DNA of 16,293 nucleotides from contig CALXNF010000031.1 of assembly GCA_944389685.1 (NCBI GenBank), positions 1 to 16,293 of the forward strand, given 5' to 3'. The DNA comes from an uncultured Alphaproteobacteria bacterium (GTDB lineage: Bacteria; Pseudomonadota; Alphaproteobacteria; Rs-D84). Position 1 is the stretch's first letter, and each line of letters opens with the position of its first letter. The notes beneath the pieces are model-generated. The model did not search any database. It was not told the origin of the DNA and saw only the letters and a program-made list of their open reading frames with translations. Shown here one piece after another: positions 1 through 6,131 of the stretch. A program made the translations under genes and the position numbers.

Positions 1-1731
1 TCATATCCTATTGAAACGATTCGTCACTCGTTGGCGCATGTTATGGCGGCAGCAGTTCAGAAATTGTATCCTGATGTTAAGTTTGCGGGTGGACCTGCAA
101 TTGAAAATGGTTTTTACTATGACTTTGATACAGAACACAGATTTTCTGAAGACGATTTTGAAAAAATAGAACAAGAAATGCGTTCTTTGATTAAATCAAA
201 TGGGCGTTTTGAACAGCGTAATGTGTCTTTAGATGAAGCAAAGCAAATTTTTGCGAATCAACCATATAAAATGGAAGGGTTAAACGAATATGATGCGGCG
301 GGGGAACAGTTATCTATCTATACTTTCCGTGATTTTGTAGATTTATGCCGTGGGCCTCACGTTGAATCTTCAAAAGATTTGCCACGCGATTCGTTTAAGA
401 TTCGCAGTGTTGCAGGTGCATACTGGAAAGGCGACGCGAAGAACAAAATGTTGCAGCGTATTTATGTAGATGCATTTCTTTCAAAAGAAGAATTAGAACA
501 ATTCTTGAAAATGCAAGAAGAGGCCGCAGCTCGTGATAACCGTAAATTAGGTAAAGATATGGATTTGTTCCATTTTGAACCTGAATATGCGCCTGGTGCT
601 GTGTTCTGGCATGATAAAGGATATAAAATCTATCGTAAATTGATTGAATATATCCGTCATCGCCAGGAAAAAGCAGGGTATTTAGAAATTTCTACGCCAG
701 CTGTTATGGACAGGTGTTTGTGGGAGCGTTCAGGTCACTGGGCTAAATATGGTGAACATAATTATTCAGGTAAAACTCAAGATGGTAAAACGTTCTGTGT
801 AAAGCCTATGTCTTGCCCGGGTGGAATGTTGGTGTTCGGACAGGGTATCAAATCTTATAAAGATTTACCTATGTATTTGGCTGAATTTGGTAAAGTAAAT
901 CGCTATGAAGCGGCCGGCGCTTTATCCGGTTTGCTGCGTGTTCGTGAGTTTACTCAAGACGACGCTCATATTTTCTGCACAGAAGAACAGTTAGAAACGG
1001 AAGTCGTAAAGATTTTGCGCTTTATTAAAGATATTTATGGGAAATTTGGATTTGATAAAATTTCTATGAAATTGGCAACCCGTAAAGAATCTGAGTTTCG
1101 TATCGGTTCCGATGAAATCTGGGATAGGGCCGAAGGCGCGTTAAAGCATGCGCTGGATGCAAATGGTATTGAATACGAAATTGCAGAAGGTGATGCAGCG
1201 TTCTATGGACCAAAGATTGATAATTATTTGAAAGATTCTATGGGGCGTGTATGGCAGTGTGGTACGGTGCAATTGGATATGAATTTGCCGGAAAGATTTG
1301 ATTTGTCTTATATCGGTGAAGATGGTGAAAAGCATCGCCCAATTATGTTGCATCGTGCTATGTTGGGGTCTATAGAGCGTTTCATGGGAATATTGTTGGA
1401 ATCTACGGGTGGTAACTTACCATTATGGTTATCTCCAGAACCAGTTGTTGTTGCACCGATTTCTGAAAAGTTTCGCGATTACGCAGAAGAAATAGTCAAT
1501 TCTTTACGTGATAATGGCGTATATGCTCGTGCAGATTTACGTGATGAGAAAGTAAATTATAAAATACGTGAATTGTCATTGGCAAAGACACCTATCATCG
1601 CGGTTGTTGGTGAAAAAGAAATGGCAGACAGAACCGTAACGTTACGTCGTCTGGGGGTAGAAAAGCAAGAAGTTGTTAAACTTAATGATTTTATATCCAT
1701 GATGAAAGAAGCGGTAAAAATGCCGGCATAA
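1..1731 (+). CDS. thrS: Threonyl-tRNA synthetase, 5' truncated by the window edge
   Basis: This enzyme charges tRNA-Thr with threonine in the cytoplasm and clears mischarged serine. The reading frame is open from base 1, so the start and the usual N-terminal TGS domain lie outside the window. The editing domain is recognised by the His pair in HSLAH (His codons at 25 and 37) and by DLCRGPH (Cys codon 346, His codon 358). The class II catalytic core follows. Its zinc ligands are Cys in KPMSCPGG (codon 814), His in QDDAHIF (codon 967) and His in MLHRAMLGSIERF (codon 1351), the last lying in motif 3. Motif 2 is the stretch around RVREFTQDD. The last roughly 100 residues form the anticodon-binding domain (PVVVAPISEKF onward). 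About 576 residues are visible, against about 640 for the whole family protein, so only 60-70 residues are missing. No frameshift or lost catalytic residue is seen. The identification is secure. Confidence 0.98.
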   Translation, partial: SYPIETIRHSLAHVMAAAVQKLYPDVKFAGGPAIENGFYYDFDTEHRFSEDDFEKIEQEMRSLIKSNGRFEQRNVSLDEAKQIFANQPYKMEGLNEYDAAGEQLSIYTFRDFVDLCRGPHVESSKDLPRDSFKIRSVAGAYWKGDAKNKMLQRIYVDAFLSKEELEQFLKMQEEAAARDNRKLGKDMDLFHFEPEYAPGAVFWHDKGYKIYRKLIEYIRHRQEKAGYLEISTPAVMDRCLWERSGHWAKYGEHNYSGKTQDGKTFCVKPMSCPGGMLVFGQGIKSYKDLPMYLAEFGKVNRYEAAGALSGLLRVREFTQDDAHIFCTEEQLETEVVKILRFIKDIYGKFGFDKISMKLATRKESEFRIGSDEIWDRAEGALKHALDANGIEYEIAEGDAAFYGPKIDNYLKDSMGRVWQCGTVQLDMNLPERFDLSYIGEDGEKHRPIMLHRAMLGSIERFMGILLESTGGNLPLWLSPEPVVVAPISEKFRDYAEEIVNSLRDNGVYARADLRDEKVNYKIRELSLAKTPIIAVVGEKEMADRTVTLRRLGVEKQEVVKLNDFISMMKEAVKMPA

Positions 1732-1743
1732 TAATAAAAAAAT

Positions 1744-1766
1744 ATGGCGCGTTTAAAACGCGCCAT
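1744..1766. terminator. Perfect hairpin after thrS
   Basis: An 11-bp inverted repeat, atggcgcgttt and aaacgcgccat, surrounds a single base, so in practice the GC-rich core pairs with an A/T loop. It begins 12 bases after the thrS stop codon. The plus-strand side is followed by tataatata rather than a clean T run. The minus-strand side runs into a run of seven T. It therefore looks better as a minus-strand terminator, or as a weak or 3'-processing hairpin for thrS. A TATAAT at 1767-1772 directly abuts it and might serve the next gene, but no -35 is visible. Confidence 0.6.
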
Positions 1767-1800
1767 TATAATATATGTATACTTTCGAAAGGGAAAAAAT

Positions 1801-1944
1801 ATGAAAAAAACAATTTTACTATTAGCAATAATTATGACCCCGTTGGTTTTGTCGGCTTGTATGTCTAAGTGTGAAACAGAACCGATTGTAGAAGAAAATC
1901 ATAAATTAATTGTTCCACCGAATTTTGGTCAAATGCCTAAGTAA
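1801..1944 (+). CDS. Small lipoprotein of 47 residues with a PPNF motif
   Basis: This is a very short predicted lipoprotein. The N-terminus is MKK, then a hydrophobic stretch of about 14 residues, then the lipobox L-S-A-C with the lipidated Cys at residue 19. Cleavage would leave a mature peptide of only 29 residues, MSKCETEPIVEENHKLIVPPNFGQMPK after the Cys. The start at 1801 is chosen because gaaaggg (1787-1793) stands as a ribosome binding site just upstream. A longer in-frame start at 1744 lies inside the hairpin and would spoil the signal peptide. The tail KLIVPPNFGQMP resembles the PPDFxLRP segment of alphaproteobacterial DUF3035/BamF-like lipoproteins. That is an inference from a short motif only. 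The gene lies between thrS and a SPOR-domain gene. The function is not known. Confidence 0.72.
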   Translation: MKKTILLLAIIMTPLVLSACMSKCETEPIVEENHKLIVPPNFGQMPK

Positions 1945-1959
1945 TTTTTTATATAATCT

Positions 1960-1990
1960 TTGGAAAATACGGTTTTTTATGATATAATTA
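1960..1990 (+). promoter_or_regulatory. Sigma70-type promoter for the SPOR gene and tatA
   Basis: TTGGAA at 1960-1965 is separated by 17 bases from TATAAT at 1983-1988. The -10 is preceded by TGA, making it an extended -10. Transcription would start near 1995, leaving a leader of about 23 bases that contains gggag (2006-2010), the ribosome binding site of the gene at 2018. The same 17-base word, tttttatgatataatta, recurs upstream of the nlpD-like gene. Confidence 0.7.
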
Positions 1991-2017
1991 ACCATAAAGA
2001 ACTATGGGAGAATCCTG

Positions 2018-2809
2018 ATGAATAATGATGATAACTTGGATTTATTGGATTTAAATGATGATGCCGATTCTATAGATGCATTACCTGATGCCGCTCCGTT
2101 TGCAGCGCCACGTCCTAAAAAACCTTGGCTGCTTATGGGGGTAGGGGTATTGATTATAATATTGGCTACGTATGTAATTATTCGCATCGTTGGTGGGGAT
2201 TCTTCTTCTACTATGGAAGTTGATTTAGATGCACCTGCTGTTATAGTTGAAGGTGAGGATCCTAATGCACCTTTAGTTGTTGGACCTGCACCAGAAATTC
2301 AGCCTTCGGTTCAGCAGGTAAATGTAGCAAATGAACCTAAACCTGTTGCGCAACCTACGGCGCAACCGCAGCCAGTACAGCAACCTGTTGTACAAAATAC
2401 AACGCCGGGCGTTCCTGTTCGTGTCGTAGATGATAGAAAAGAGGTTACCTTTAATCCGGATAAACCAGTTGAACAACCTGTGGTAAAGACAACCTCTAAA
2501 AAAGTAAGCACTAAAACAGTGGCTAAACAGCAACCTGCACGTAGTGCTCAAACTGCACCTAAAGCGTATTCGTGGTATGCCCAAATTGGTTCATATAGTA
2601 CTCGGGCGTTAGCAGAGGCGGGACAGCGGAAATTACAGGCTTCTCATAAAAGTTTGTTTAGTGGACATCAGTTCGTTATTTTGGCAGCAGTTTTACCAAA
2701 TGGTACGACTACTTATAGATTACGCGTTGGTTTTAATGCTGCTGCTGATGCAAATAATTTCTGCCGTAATGCGAAGGCAGATGGTTTGGATTGTTATGTA
2801 ACAAAATAA
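2018..2809 (+). CDS. Single-pass membrane protein with a C-terminal SPOR domain
   Basis: This is a predicted inner-membrane protein of 263 residues that reaches into the periplasm and binds denuded septal peptidoglycan. Residues 1-35 are an acidic cytoplasmic segment rich in Asp and Leu. Residues 36-57 form one transmembrane helix. Residues 60-180 are a Pro/Gln/Val-rich linker with many PQPVQQP-type repeats. Residues 184-263 are a SPOR domain (SWYAQIGSYSTRALAEAGQRKL at its start, YRLRVGF and a terminal CYVTK strand). Known SPOR proteins such as DedD and FtsN localise to the division site. This architecture matches them but does not say which one it is. A good ribosome binding site precedes the start and tatA follows 17 bases after the stop codon. 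From memory, a SPOR gene near tatA is common in alphaproteobacteria. Confidence 0.88.
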   Translation: MNNDDNLDLLDLNDDADSIDALPDAAPFAAPRPKKPWLLMGVGVLIIILATYVIIRIVGGDSSSTMEVDLDAPAVIVEGEDPNAPLVVGPAPEIQPSVQQVNVANEPKPVAQPTAQPQPVQQPVVQNTTPGVPVRVVDDRKEVTFNPDKPVEQPVVKTTSKKVSTKTVAKQQPARSAQTAPKAYSWYAQIGSYSTRALAEAGQRKLQASHKSLFSGHQFVILAAVLPNGTTTYRLRVGFNAAADANNFCRNAKADGLDCYVTK

Positions 2810-2826
2810 GATTGGAGGTTTCTTAA

Positions 2827-3093
2827 ATGTTTGGGCGTTTTGGTTGGGCTGAAATACTTGTAGTTGTTGTTTTAGTCTTGATTTTATTTGGGCATAATAA
2901 AATTCCCGGCATGATGAAAAATCTTGCCGATGGGATAAATGTATTTAAAAAGGAACTGAACGTCAAGAAGTCGAAGAAAGCAGAAAAAGAAGAAGCTTCG
3001 ACTGGTATAGAACGTAAAGCAAGTGCAAAAAAGAATGCACCTAAAAAAACGACTAAAGTACGCAGAACCTCTGATAAGAAAGGTAAAAAATAG
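2827..3093 (+). CDS. tatA: Sec-independent translocase subunit TatA
   Basis: This is the pore-forming or membrane-weakening subunit of the twin-arginine translocase, which exports folded proteins across the inner membrane. It has 88 residues. A short periplasmic N-terminus (MFGRFGWAE) with the conserved Glu leads into one hydrophobic helix (about residues 10-21). Next come the FG hinge (FGHNKIP) and an amphipathic helix ending in VFKKEL. The C-terminal half is a Lys-rich tail. The FG-x-x-KIP and INVFK motifs identify it as TatA rather than TatB. A strong ribosome binding site, ggagg, is at 2814-2818. The gene lies far from tatB and tatC (11141-12162), which sit together in another operon, and it is the last gene of its own transcript. 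Confidence is high for the family and good for A over B. Confidence 0.93.
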   Translation: MFGRFGWAEILVVVVLVLILFGHNKIPGMMKNLADGINVFKKELNVKKSKKAEKEEASTGIERKASAKKNAPKKTTKVRRTSDKKGKK

Positions 3094-3111
3094 ATGTTGA
3101 TATAATCAAAT

Positions 3112-3137
3112 AAAAAACCGGCTTTTGCCGGTTTTTT
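3112..3137. terminator. Bidirectional intrinsic terminator between tatA and dksA
   Basis: An 11-bp stem, aaaaaaccggc pairing with gccggtttttt, closes a tttt loop. There is a T run on the plus side and, because the stem starts with A residues, one on the minus side as well. It serves two convergent genes. The dksA stop codon (3137-3139 on the minus strand) overlaps its edge. Confidence 0.92.
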
Positions 3138-3562
3138 TATTTCCTTTTTTCGTATTCTTCTTGTTCTTCGACAGTCATAGTTGCCAAAGGGCGAGCAAGC
3201 ATACGGGACAAACCAATTTCTTCGCCGGAGACGACGCTATACCCGTAAGAGCCATTTTCGATTCTTTCTAACGCAGCATTAATCTTTTTTAATAAATTAT
3301 TGTCTCTTTCTGACATGCGTAAGTTCATAGTAATTTCTTGTTCAAATGTTGCGCTATCCGATTCGTCTCCGACGCCTTCAGTATCTGTCTTTTCTGCAAT
3401 GCGAACCGCACTTAGAGTTGAATCTGTATCATGTAATAATTCTTCTTTTTGTGCCGTTAACAATTGATAAAAATAAGCCAACTGCTGAGGACACATATAT
3501 GGTTCCGACTTTTTCGGTGTATATTTTGCGGGCAATTCAATATTTTTATAATTTTCTACCAT
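3137..3562 (-). CDS. dksA: DksA/TraR-family transcription factor lacking zinc-finger cysteines
   Basis: DksA binds the secondary channel of RNA polymerase and, with ppGpp, adjusts rRNA and amino-acid promoter activity. The protein has 141 residues. A helical hairpin spans about residues 25-102. Its tip keeps the key acidic motif D-x-x-D-x-A (Asp66, Asp69, Ala71). A C-terminal domain follows, with GSYGYSVVSGEEIGLSRMLARP. In Escherichia coli four cysteines bind zinc there. Here the matching positions are Ser109, Ser112, Thr130 and Glu133, so none remain. Alphaproteobacterial DksA proteins are known to have a degraded site, often with one Cys kept; this one has lost even that. The only Cys in the protein is residue 24. 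It starts 1 base after the trxA stop, with ribosome binding site aaaggg inside the trxA end, so the two are cotranscribed. Confidence 0.9.
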   Translation of the reverse strand: MVENYKNIELPAKYTPKKSEPYMCPQQLAYFYQLLTAQKEELLHDTDSTLSAVRIAEKTDTEGVGDESDSATFEQEITMNLRMSERDNNLLKKINAALERIENGSYGYSVVSGEEIGLSRMLARPLATMTVEEQEEYEKRK

Positions 3563-3563
3563 T

Positions 3564-3884
3564 TTACGACCCTTTTAGTTCTTTTATCCAATACATAAGT
3601 GTTTCTTCATCCATCAGACCGGTTCGTGCTTCTATCAATTCACCGTTTTTAAAAGCTAAAACGCTTGGTATGCTTCTGATGCCAAACTTTGCAGGGGTAC
3701 GGCGATTTGATTCGTCTATCTCAAATTTTATGAACTTTACGTCAGGAATTTTTTCAGACGCGGATTCAAATATTGGACCAAACATTCGGCATGGACCACA
3801 CCATGGCGCCCAGAAATCAACTAACGCTATACCAGAACCAGTTAAGGATTCAAACGTAGCATCATTTGCGTGTTCTAAAGCCAT
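3564..3884 (-). CDS. trxA: Thioredoxin
   Basis: This is a cytoplasmic thiol-disulfide reductant of 106 residues, the normal length for thioredoxin 1. The active site is WCGPC (Cys29, Cys32) after the strand LVDFWAP. The buried Asp of that strand is present and the cis-proline is in SIPSVL (Pro73). The start at 3884 is chosen because aaggag lies 6 bases upstream and because MALEHAND matches the family start. An in-frame start 20 codons earlier (3944) has no binding site and would lie upstream of the likely transcription start. The gene is the first of a two-gene minus-strand transcript with dksA. The partner sufS is divergent and 73 bases away, so redox and Fe-S genes share one promoter region. 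Confidence 0.96.
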   Translation of the reverse strand: MALEHANDATFESLTGSGIALVDFWAPWCGPCRMFGPIFESASEKIPDVKFIKFEIDESNRRTPAKFGIRSIPSVLAFKNGELIEARTGLMDEETLMYWIKELKGS

Positions 3885-3901
3885 TTTCAACTCCTTCCTT
3901 G

Positions 3902-3929
3902 TTGATATTTCCAACGAGTGTATTATAAT
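3902..3929 (+). promoter_or_regulatory. Promoter for the suf operon
   Basis: TTGATA at 3902-3907, a 16-base spacer and TATAAT at 3924-3929 form a good sigma70-type promoter. The predicted transcription start is near 3936, giving a leader of about 22 bases before sufS at 3958. Confidence 0.65.
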
Positions 3930-3950
3930 CGCCATAAAATGCAAGAGAAA
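3922..3950 (-). promoter_or_regulatory. Divergent promoter for trxA-dksA
   Basis: On the minus strand TATAAT reads from 3927 to 3922, overlapping four bases of the plus-strand -10 within tattataat. A weak -35 (TTTCTC, 3950-3945) lies 17 bases upstream. The transcript would start near 3915 and contain the trxA ribosome binding site. Confidence 0.5.
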
Positions 3951-3957
3951 TCATAAA

Positions 3958-5100
3958 ATGAATAATATCATATACTTAGACGCAGCAGCGACGGCTTTGA
4001 AACCGGAATGTGTTATAAATGCAGAAATGGACTTTTTACGCGATTCTTATGCAAACGCAGGGCGGGGGATGTGTGCTCGTGCGGTAGCTGTGGATTTGGC
4101 TGTCTCTCGCGTTCGTAAAAAAGTTACTGATTTTATAGGTGCTGAATCTGAAACGCAAATCGTTTTCACGTCTGGTACCACCGATGGAATGAATAGAATC
4201 GCAAAAATAATTGATACCATACTTTGTCGAGAAAGCTTGAAAGATAAGACTATTATGGTATCAGATTTAGATCATCATTCGGCACGGTTGCCGTTTGAAG
4301 TTTTAAGAGATTCTATTGGTTGTAATATTGTTCTTTGTCCAATGGACGAAAAGTATAATTTAATGTGCTCAGATTTACCAAAGGCAGATGTTTTTGTAAT
4401 AACTGCGATGTCAAATGTTTTGGGTAAACCGCAAGATGTTCCAAGCTTAATTGCTGCGGCACGTAAAAAGAACCCAAACGTTATTACAGTTGTTGATGCT
4501 GCTCAATATGTTGTGCATGAAAAAATTGATGTTAAACAATGGGATTGTGATTTTATGTGTTTTTCTGCCCATAAAATTGGTGCTGATACGGGGTTAGGTG
4601 TTATGTATATCAAAGAGCCTGAGCGTTGGGAAAGACCAGATAAATTTGGTGGTGGAATGGTATCTAAGATAATTGGCAGCGCCTTTTCGCATAGTTATGA
4701 AATAAAATGGGAACCGGCACCGGCTAAGTTTGAAGCTGGTACTTTGCCATTAACACAAATAGTCGGACTAGAACCTGCAATTGATTATTTGATTGAACAT
4801 CGACCGAATTTAGAGCAGATAAAGTATTTATATGATAGGCTTTTAAAAAATAAAAATATTGAAATAATTACAGAACGTGATTCCTCTATGCTGACTTTTT
4901 ATCTAAGAAATATGCACGTTTTGGATTTTGGTGCAATGGCAGGGGCAAAAGGTTTATGTTTACGCGTAGGGAATATGTGCGCTGGTTGGTTGCATAATTT
5001 AATGGGGTTATCTGGTACGGCAAGAATATCTGTTGGTCCCTGGAATACAGAGGCTGATATTGAAAAAGCGGCAGAAATTATAGAAGGTACAGTTAAATAA
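3958..5100 (+). CDS. sufS: Cysteine desulfurase of the SufS type (class V aminotransferase fold)
   Basis: This PLP enzyme takes sulfur from cysteine, leaving alanine, and holds it as a persulfide for Fe-S cluster assembly. It has 380 residues. Visible features are the YLDAAATALKP start motif, TSGTTDGMNRIA (PLP phosphate binding), DLDHHSA (His106/His107, stacking on PLP), VVDAAQ (the PLP-contacting Asp) and SAHKIGADTG (Schiff-base Lys206). The catalytic Cys341 is in RVGNMCAGWL, followed by ARISVGPWNTEADIE. SufS proteins are usually about 400-415 residues; this one begins directly at the YLD motif and lacks the usual N-terminal helix. The start at 3958 is supported by the promoter placement. 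The frame stays open upstream, but that part is antisense to trxA and dksA and does not look like SufS. It begins a sufS-sufT-sufE operon; no scaffold genes (sufBCD) are in the window. Confidence 0.93.
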   Translation: MNNIIYLDAAATALKPECVINAEMDFLRDSYANAGRGMCARAVAVDLAVSRVRKKVTDFIGAESETQIVFTSGTTDGMNRIAKIIDTILCRESLKDKTIMVSDLDHHSARLPFEVLRDSIGCNIVLCPMDEKYNLMCSDLPKADVFVITAMSNVLGKPQDVPSLIAAARKKNPNVITVVDAAQYVVHEKIDVKQWDCDFMCFSAHKIGADTGLGVMYIKEPERWERPDKFGGGMVSKIIGSAFSHSYEIKWEPAPAKFEAGTLPLTQIVGLEPAIDYLIEHRPNLEQIKYLYDRLLKNKNIEIITERDSSMLTFYLRNMHVLDFGAMAGAKGLCLRVGNMCAGWLHNLMGLSGTARISVGPWNTEADIEKAAEIIEGTVK

Positions 5101-5101
5101 T

Positions 5102-5419
5102 ATGAATAACTTGAATAAGGAAAATATTATAGAAGTATTAAAATCTATATTTGATCCAGAAATTCCAGTAAATATTTGGGATCTGGGACTGATATATGAT
5201 ATTTCTATTTCCGATTCCGTAATAAATATTAAAATGACATTTACAAGTCCTACTTGTCCTATGATGGAAGACTTATTACAACAAGTGCAAGATACTGTTA
5301 GTTCTATTGCTGGTGGAAGAAATGTTAATATTGAACTAGTTTGGGACCCACCTTGGGATTTATCTCGGATGTCGGATGAAGCTCGGTTAGATTTAGATTT
5401 GACGGAACAGGGGTGGTAG
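5102..5419 (+). CDS. sufT: MIP18/DUF59-family Fe-S assembly factor (SufT-like)
   Basis: This is a small cytoplasmic protein of 105 residues from the family that helps mature Fe-S proteins. The family signature is complete: DPEIPVNIWDLGLIYDI near residues 18-34, MTFTSPTCPMMEDLL with the conserved Cys in the middle, and LVWDPPWDLSRMSDEARLDLDL at the end. The VWDPPW...MSDEAR ending marks the SufT-like bacterial branch rather than the PaaD branch. It starts 1 base after the sufS stop codon, with only a weak binding site (gaaggt), which suggests translational coupling. The sufE gene begins 4 bases after its stop. Its position between a desulfurase and its acceptor supports a role in Fe-S assembly. 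Confidence 0.92.
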   Translation: MNNLNKENIIEVLKSIFDPEIPVNIWDLGLIYDISISDSVINIKMTFTSPTCPMMEDLLQQVQDTVSSIAGGRNVNIELVWDPPWDLSRMSDEARLDLDLTEQGW

Positions 5420-5423
5420 ATAT

Positions 5424-5786
5424 ATGCAATATTCTGAAATGAAAAATATTTTATTAACTATTTCAGACCCGGTCGAGAAGTTGGAAGCGGTGATGGATTT
5501 TGGTAAATATGTGCCGGATATCCCAGAAGATGCGGTTTGTAACGAAATTAATGGTTGTGCATCTTATGTACAAATTTGTCGTAAAGGAACAAGTTTTTAT
5601 GGTCGTGCCGATTCGGCATTAGTTCAAGGAATCGTTGCGATTATTATTGCAATGGTTGATGGGAAAACGCCTGAAGAAATAAAAAAAATGGATTTATTAG
5701 GTGAATTTTCTTCGCTAAGCATAAATCTTGGAAGCAGTAGATTAGGCGGAGTAAATTCTATGATTAGTTTTTTACAGAATTTGTGA
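5424..5786 (+). CDS. sufE: SufE sulfur-acceptor protein
   Basis: SufE takes the persulfide sulfur from SufS Cys and passes it to the scaffold, stimulating the desulfurase. It has 120 residues, slightly shorter than the usual 135-140. The acceptor Cys45 is in NEINGCASYVQI, the family's V-x-GC-x-S motif. Other family segments are FYGRADSALVQGIVAIIIAMVDGKTPEEI and FSSLSINLGSSRLGGVNSMISFL. It is the last gene of the suf operon. The sequence ggggtgg (5411-5417), at the end of sufT, acts as ribosome binding site. It has no hairpin after it, so some transcripts may continue into ftsL. Confidence 0.94.
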   Translation: MQYSEMKNILLTISDPVEKLEAVMDFGKYVPDIPEDAVCNEINGCASYVQICRKGTSFYGRADSALVQGIVAIIIAMVDGKTPEEIKKMDLLGEFSSLSINLGSSRLGGVNSMISFLQNL

Positions 5787-5797
5787 TAATATTACTA

Positions 5798-5806
5798 TGT
5801 TATAAT
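5798..5806 (+). promoter_or_regulatory. Extended -10 promoter before ftsL
   Basis: TG at 5798-5799, one base, then TATAAT at 5801-5806 form an extended -10, which needs no strong -35; none is seen. Transcription would begin near 5813-5815. That falls inside or just past the likely ribosome binding site agagggg (5808-5814), so the transcript from this promoter would have only about a 12-base leader with a truncated site. Confidence 0.55.
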
Positions 5807-5825
5807 TAGAGGGGTAGCATAGAAT

Positions 5826-6125
5826 ATGGGTGAATCAAAAAAAATGTTGCATATCGGTTTTATTGCGGTGTGTTTAGTATTTATGCTATCTGCCGTGCTG
5901 CAAGTTTGTTATCGTACGCAGAATAAGGTTCGTAATCGTGTACGTTCCGCAATAGTTCAGACACAGCAAGATATAGCTGTTGCGCAGGCGGACTTTGCTT
6001 CTTATGTCAGACCGGAAATTTTACGTAATATGGTGATAAGTATATACCCTAAGACGGAAATAATTGGCTATCAAAAGCATATATCAATTTATGATTTGCC
6101 AATTAAGGAAGAAAAAGCTCAATAA
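5826..6125 (+). CDS. ftsL: FtsL-like divisome protein
   Basis: This is a small bitopic membrane protein of 99 residues. Residues 9-28 are a transmembrane helix and residues 30-57 are a charged helical segment suited to a coiled coil. The segment DFASYVRPEILRNMVISIYPKTEIIGYQ then matches in layout the AEWxYLxRPERLQxLA region of alphaproteobacterial FtsL. FtsL links the FtsQLB complex to FtsW and FtsI and helps activate septal peptidoglycan synthesis. The match is by architecture, motif and position directly before ftsI (6 bases between the genes), not by strong identity. FtsL is a poorly conserved family. An internal ATG at codon 7 could also be the start. Confidence 0.75.
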   Translation: MGESKKMLHIGFIAVCLVFMLSAVLQVCYRTQNKVRNRVRSAIVQTQQDIAVAQADFASYVRPEILRNMVISIYPKTEIIGYQKHISIYDLPIKEEKAQ

Positions 6126-6131
6126 TAAAAG

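Noticed and set aside
1..60. ThrRS without a TGS domain as a possible novelty
   Set aside because: The gene is cut by the window edge, so the missing N-terminus says nothing.
1767..1783. TATAAT and TATACT after the thrS hairpin as promoter of the small lipoprotein
   Set aside because: No -35 or extended -10 TG in proper phase; kept only as a remark.
1744..1800. An upstream ATG for the small lipoprotein, giving a 66-residue product
   Set aside because: The ATG lies in the post-thrS hairpin, has no ribosome binding site and would bury the signal peptide. The mirrored ATG on the other strand comes from the same palindrome.
2273..2584. Open frames on the minus strand through the SPOR gene
   Set aside because: They mirror the Pro/Gln/Val-rich linker codons and look like composition shadows, with Cys/Leu/Arg runs and no ribosome binding site.
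3346..3957. A long open frame that extends sufS upstream by about 200 codons
   Set aside because: It is antisense to trxA and dksA, has no SufS-like content, and the sufS promoter and start at 3958 explain the gene better.
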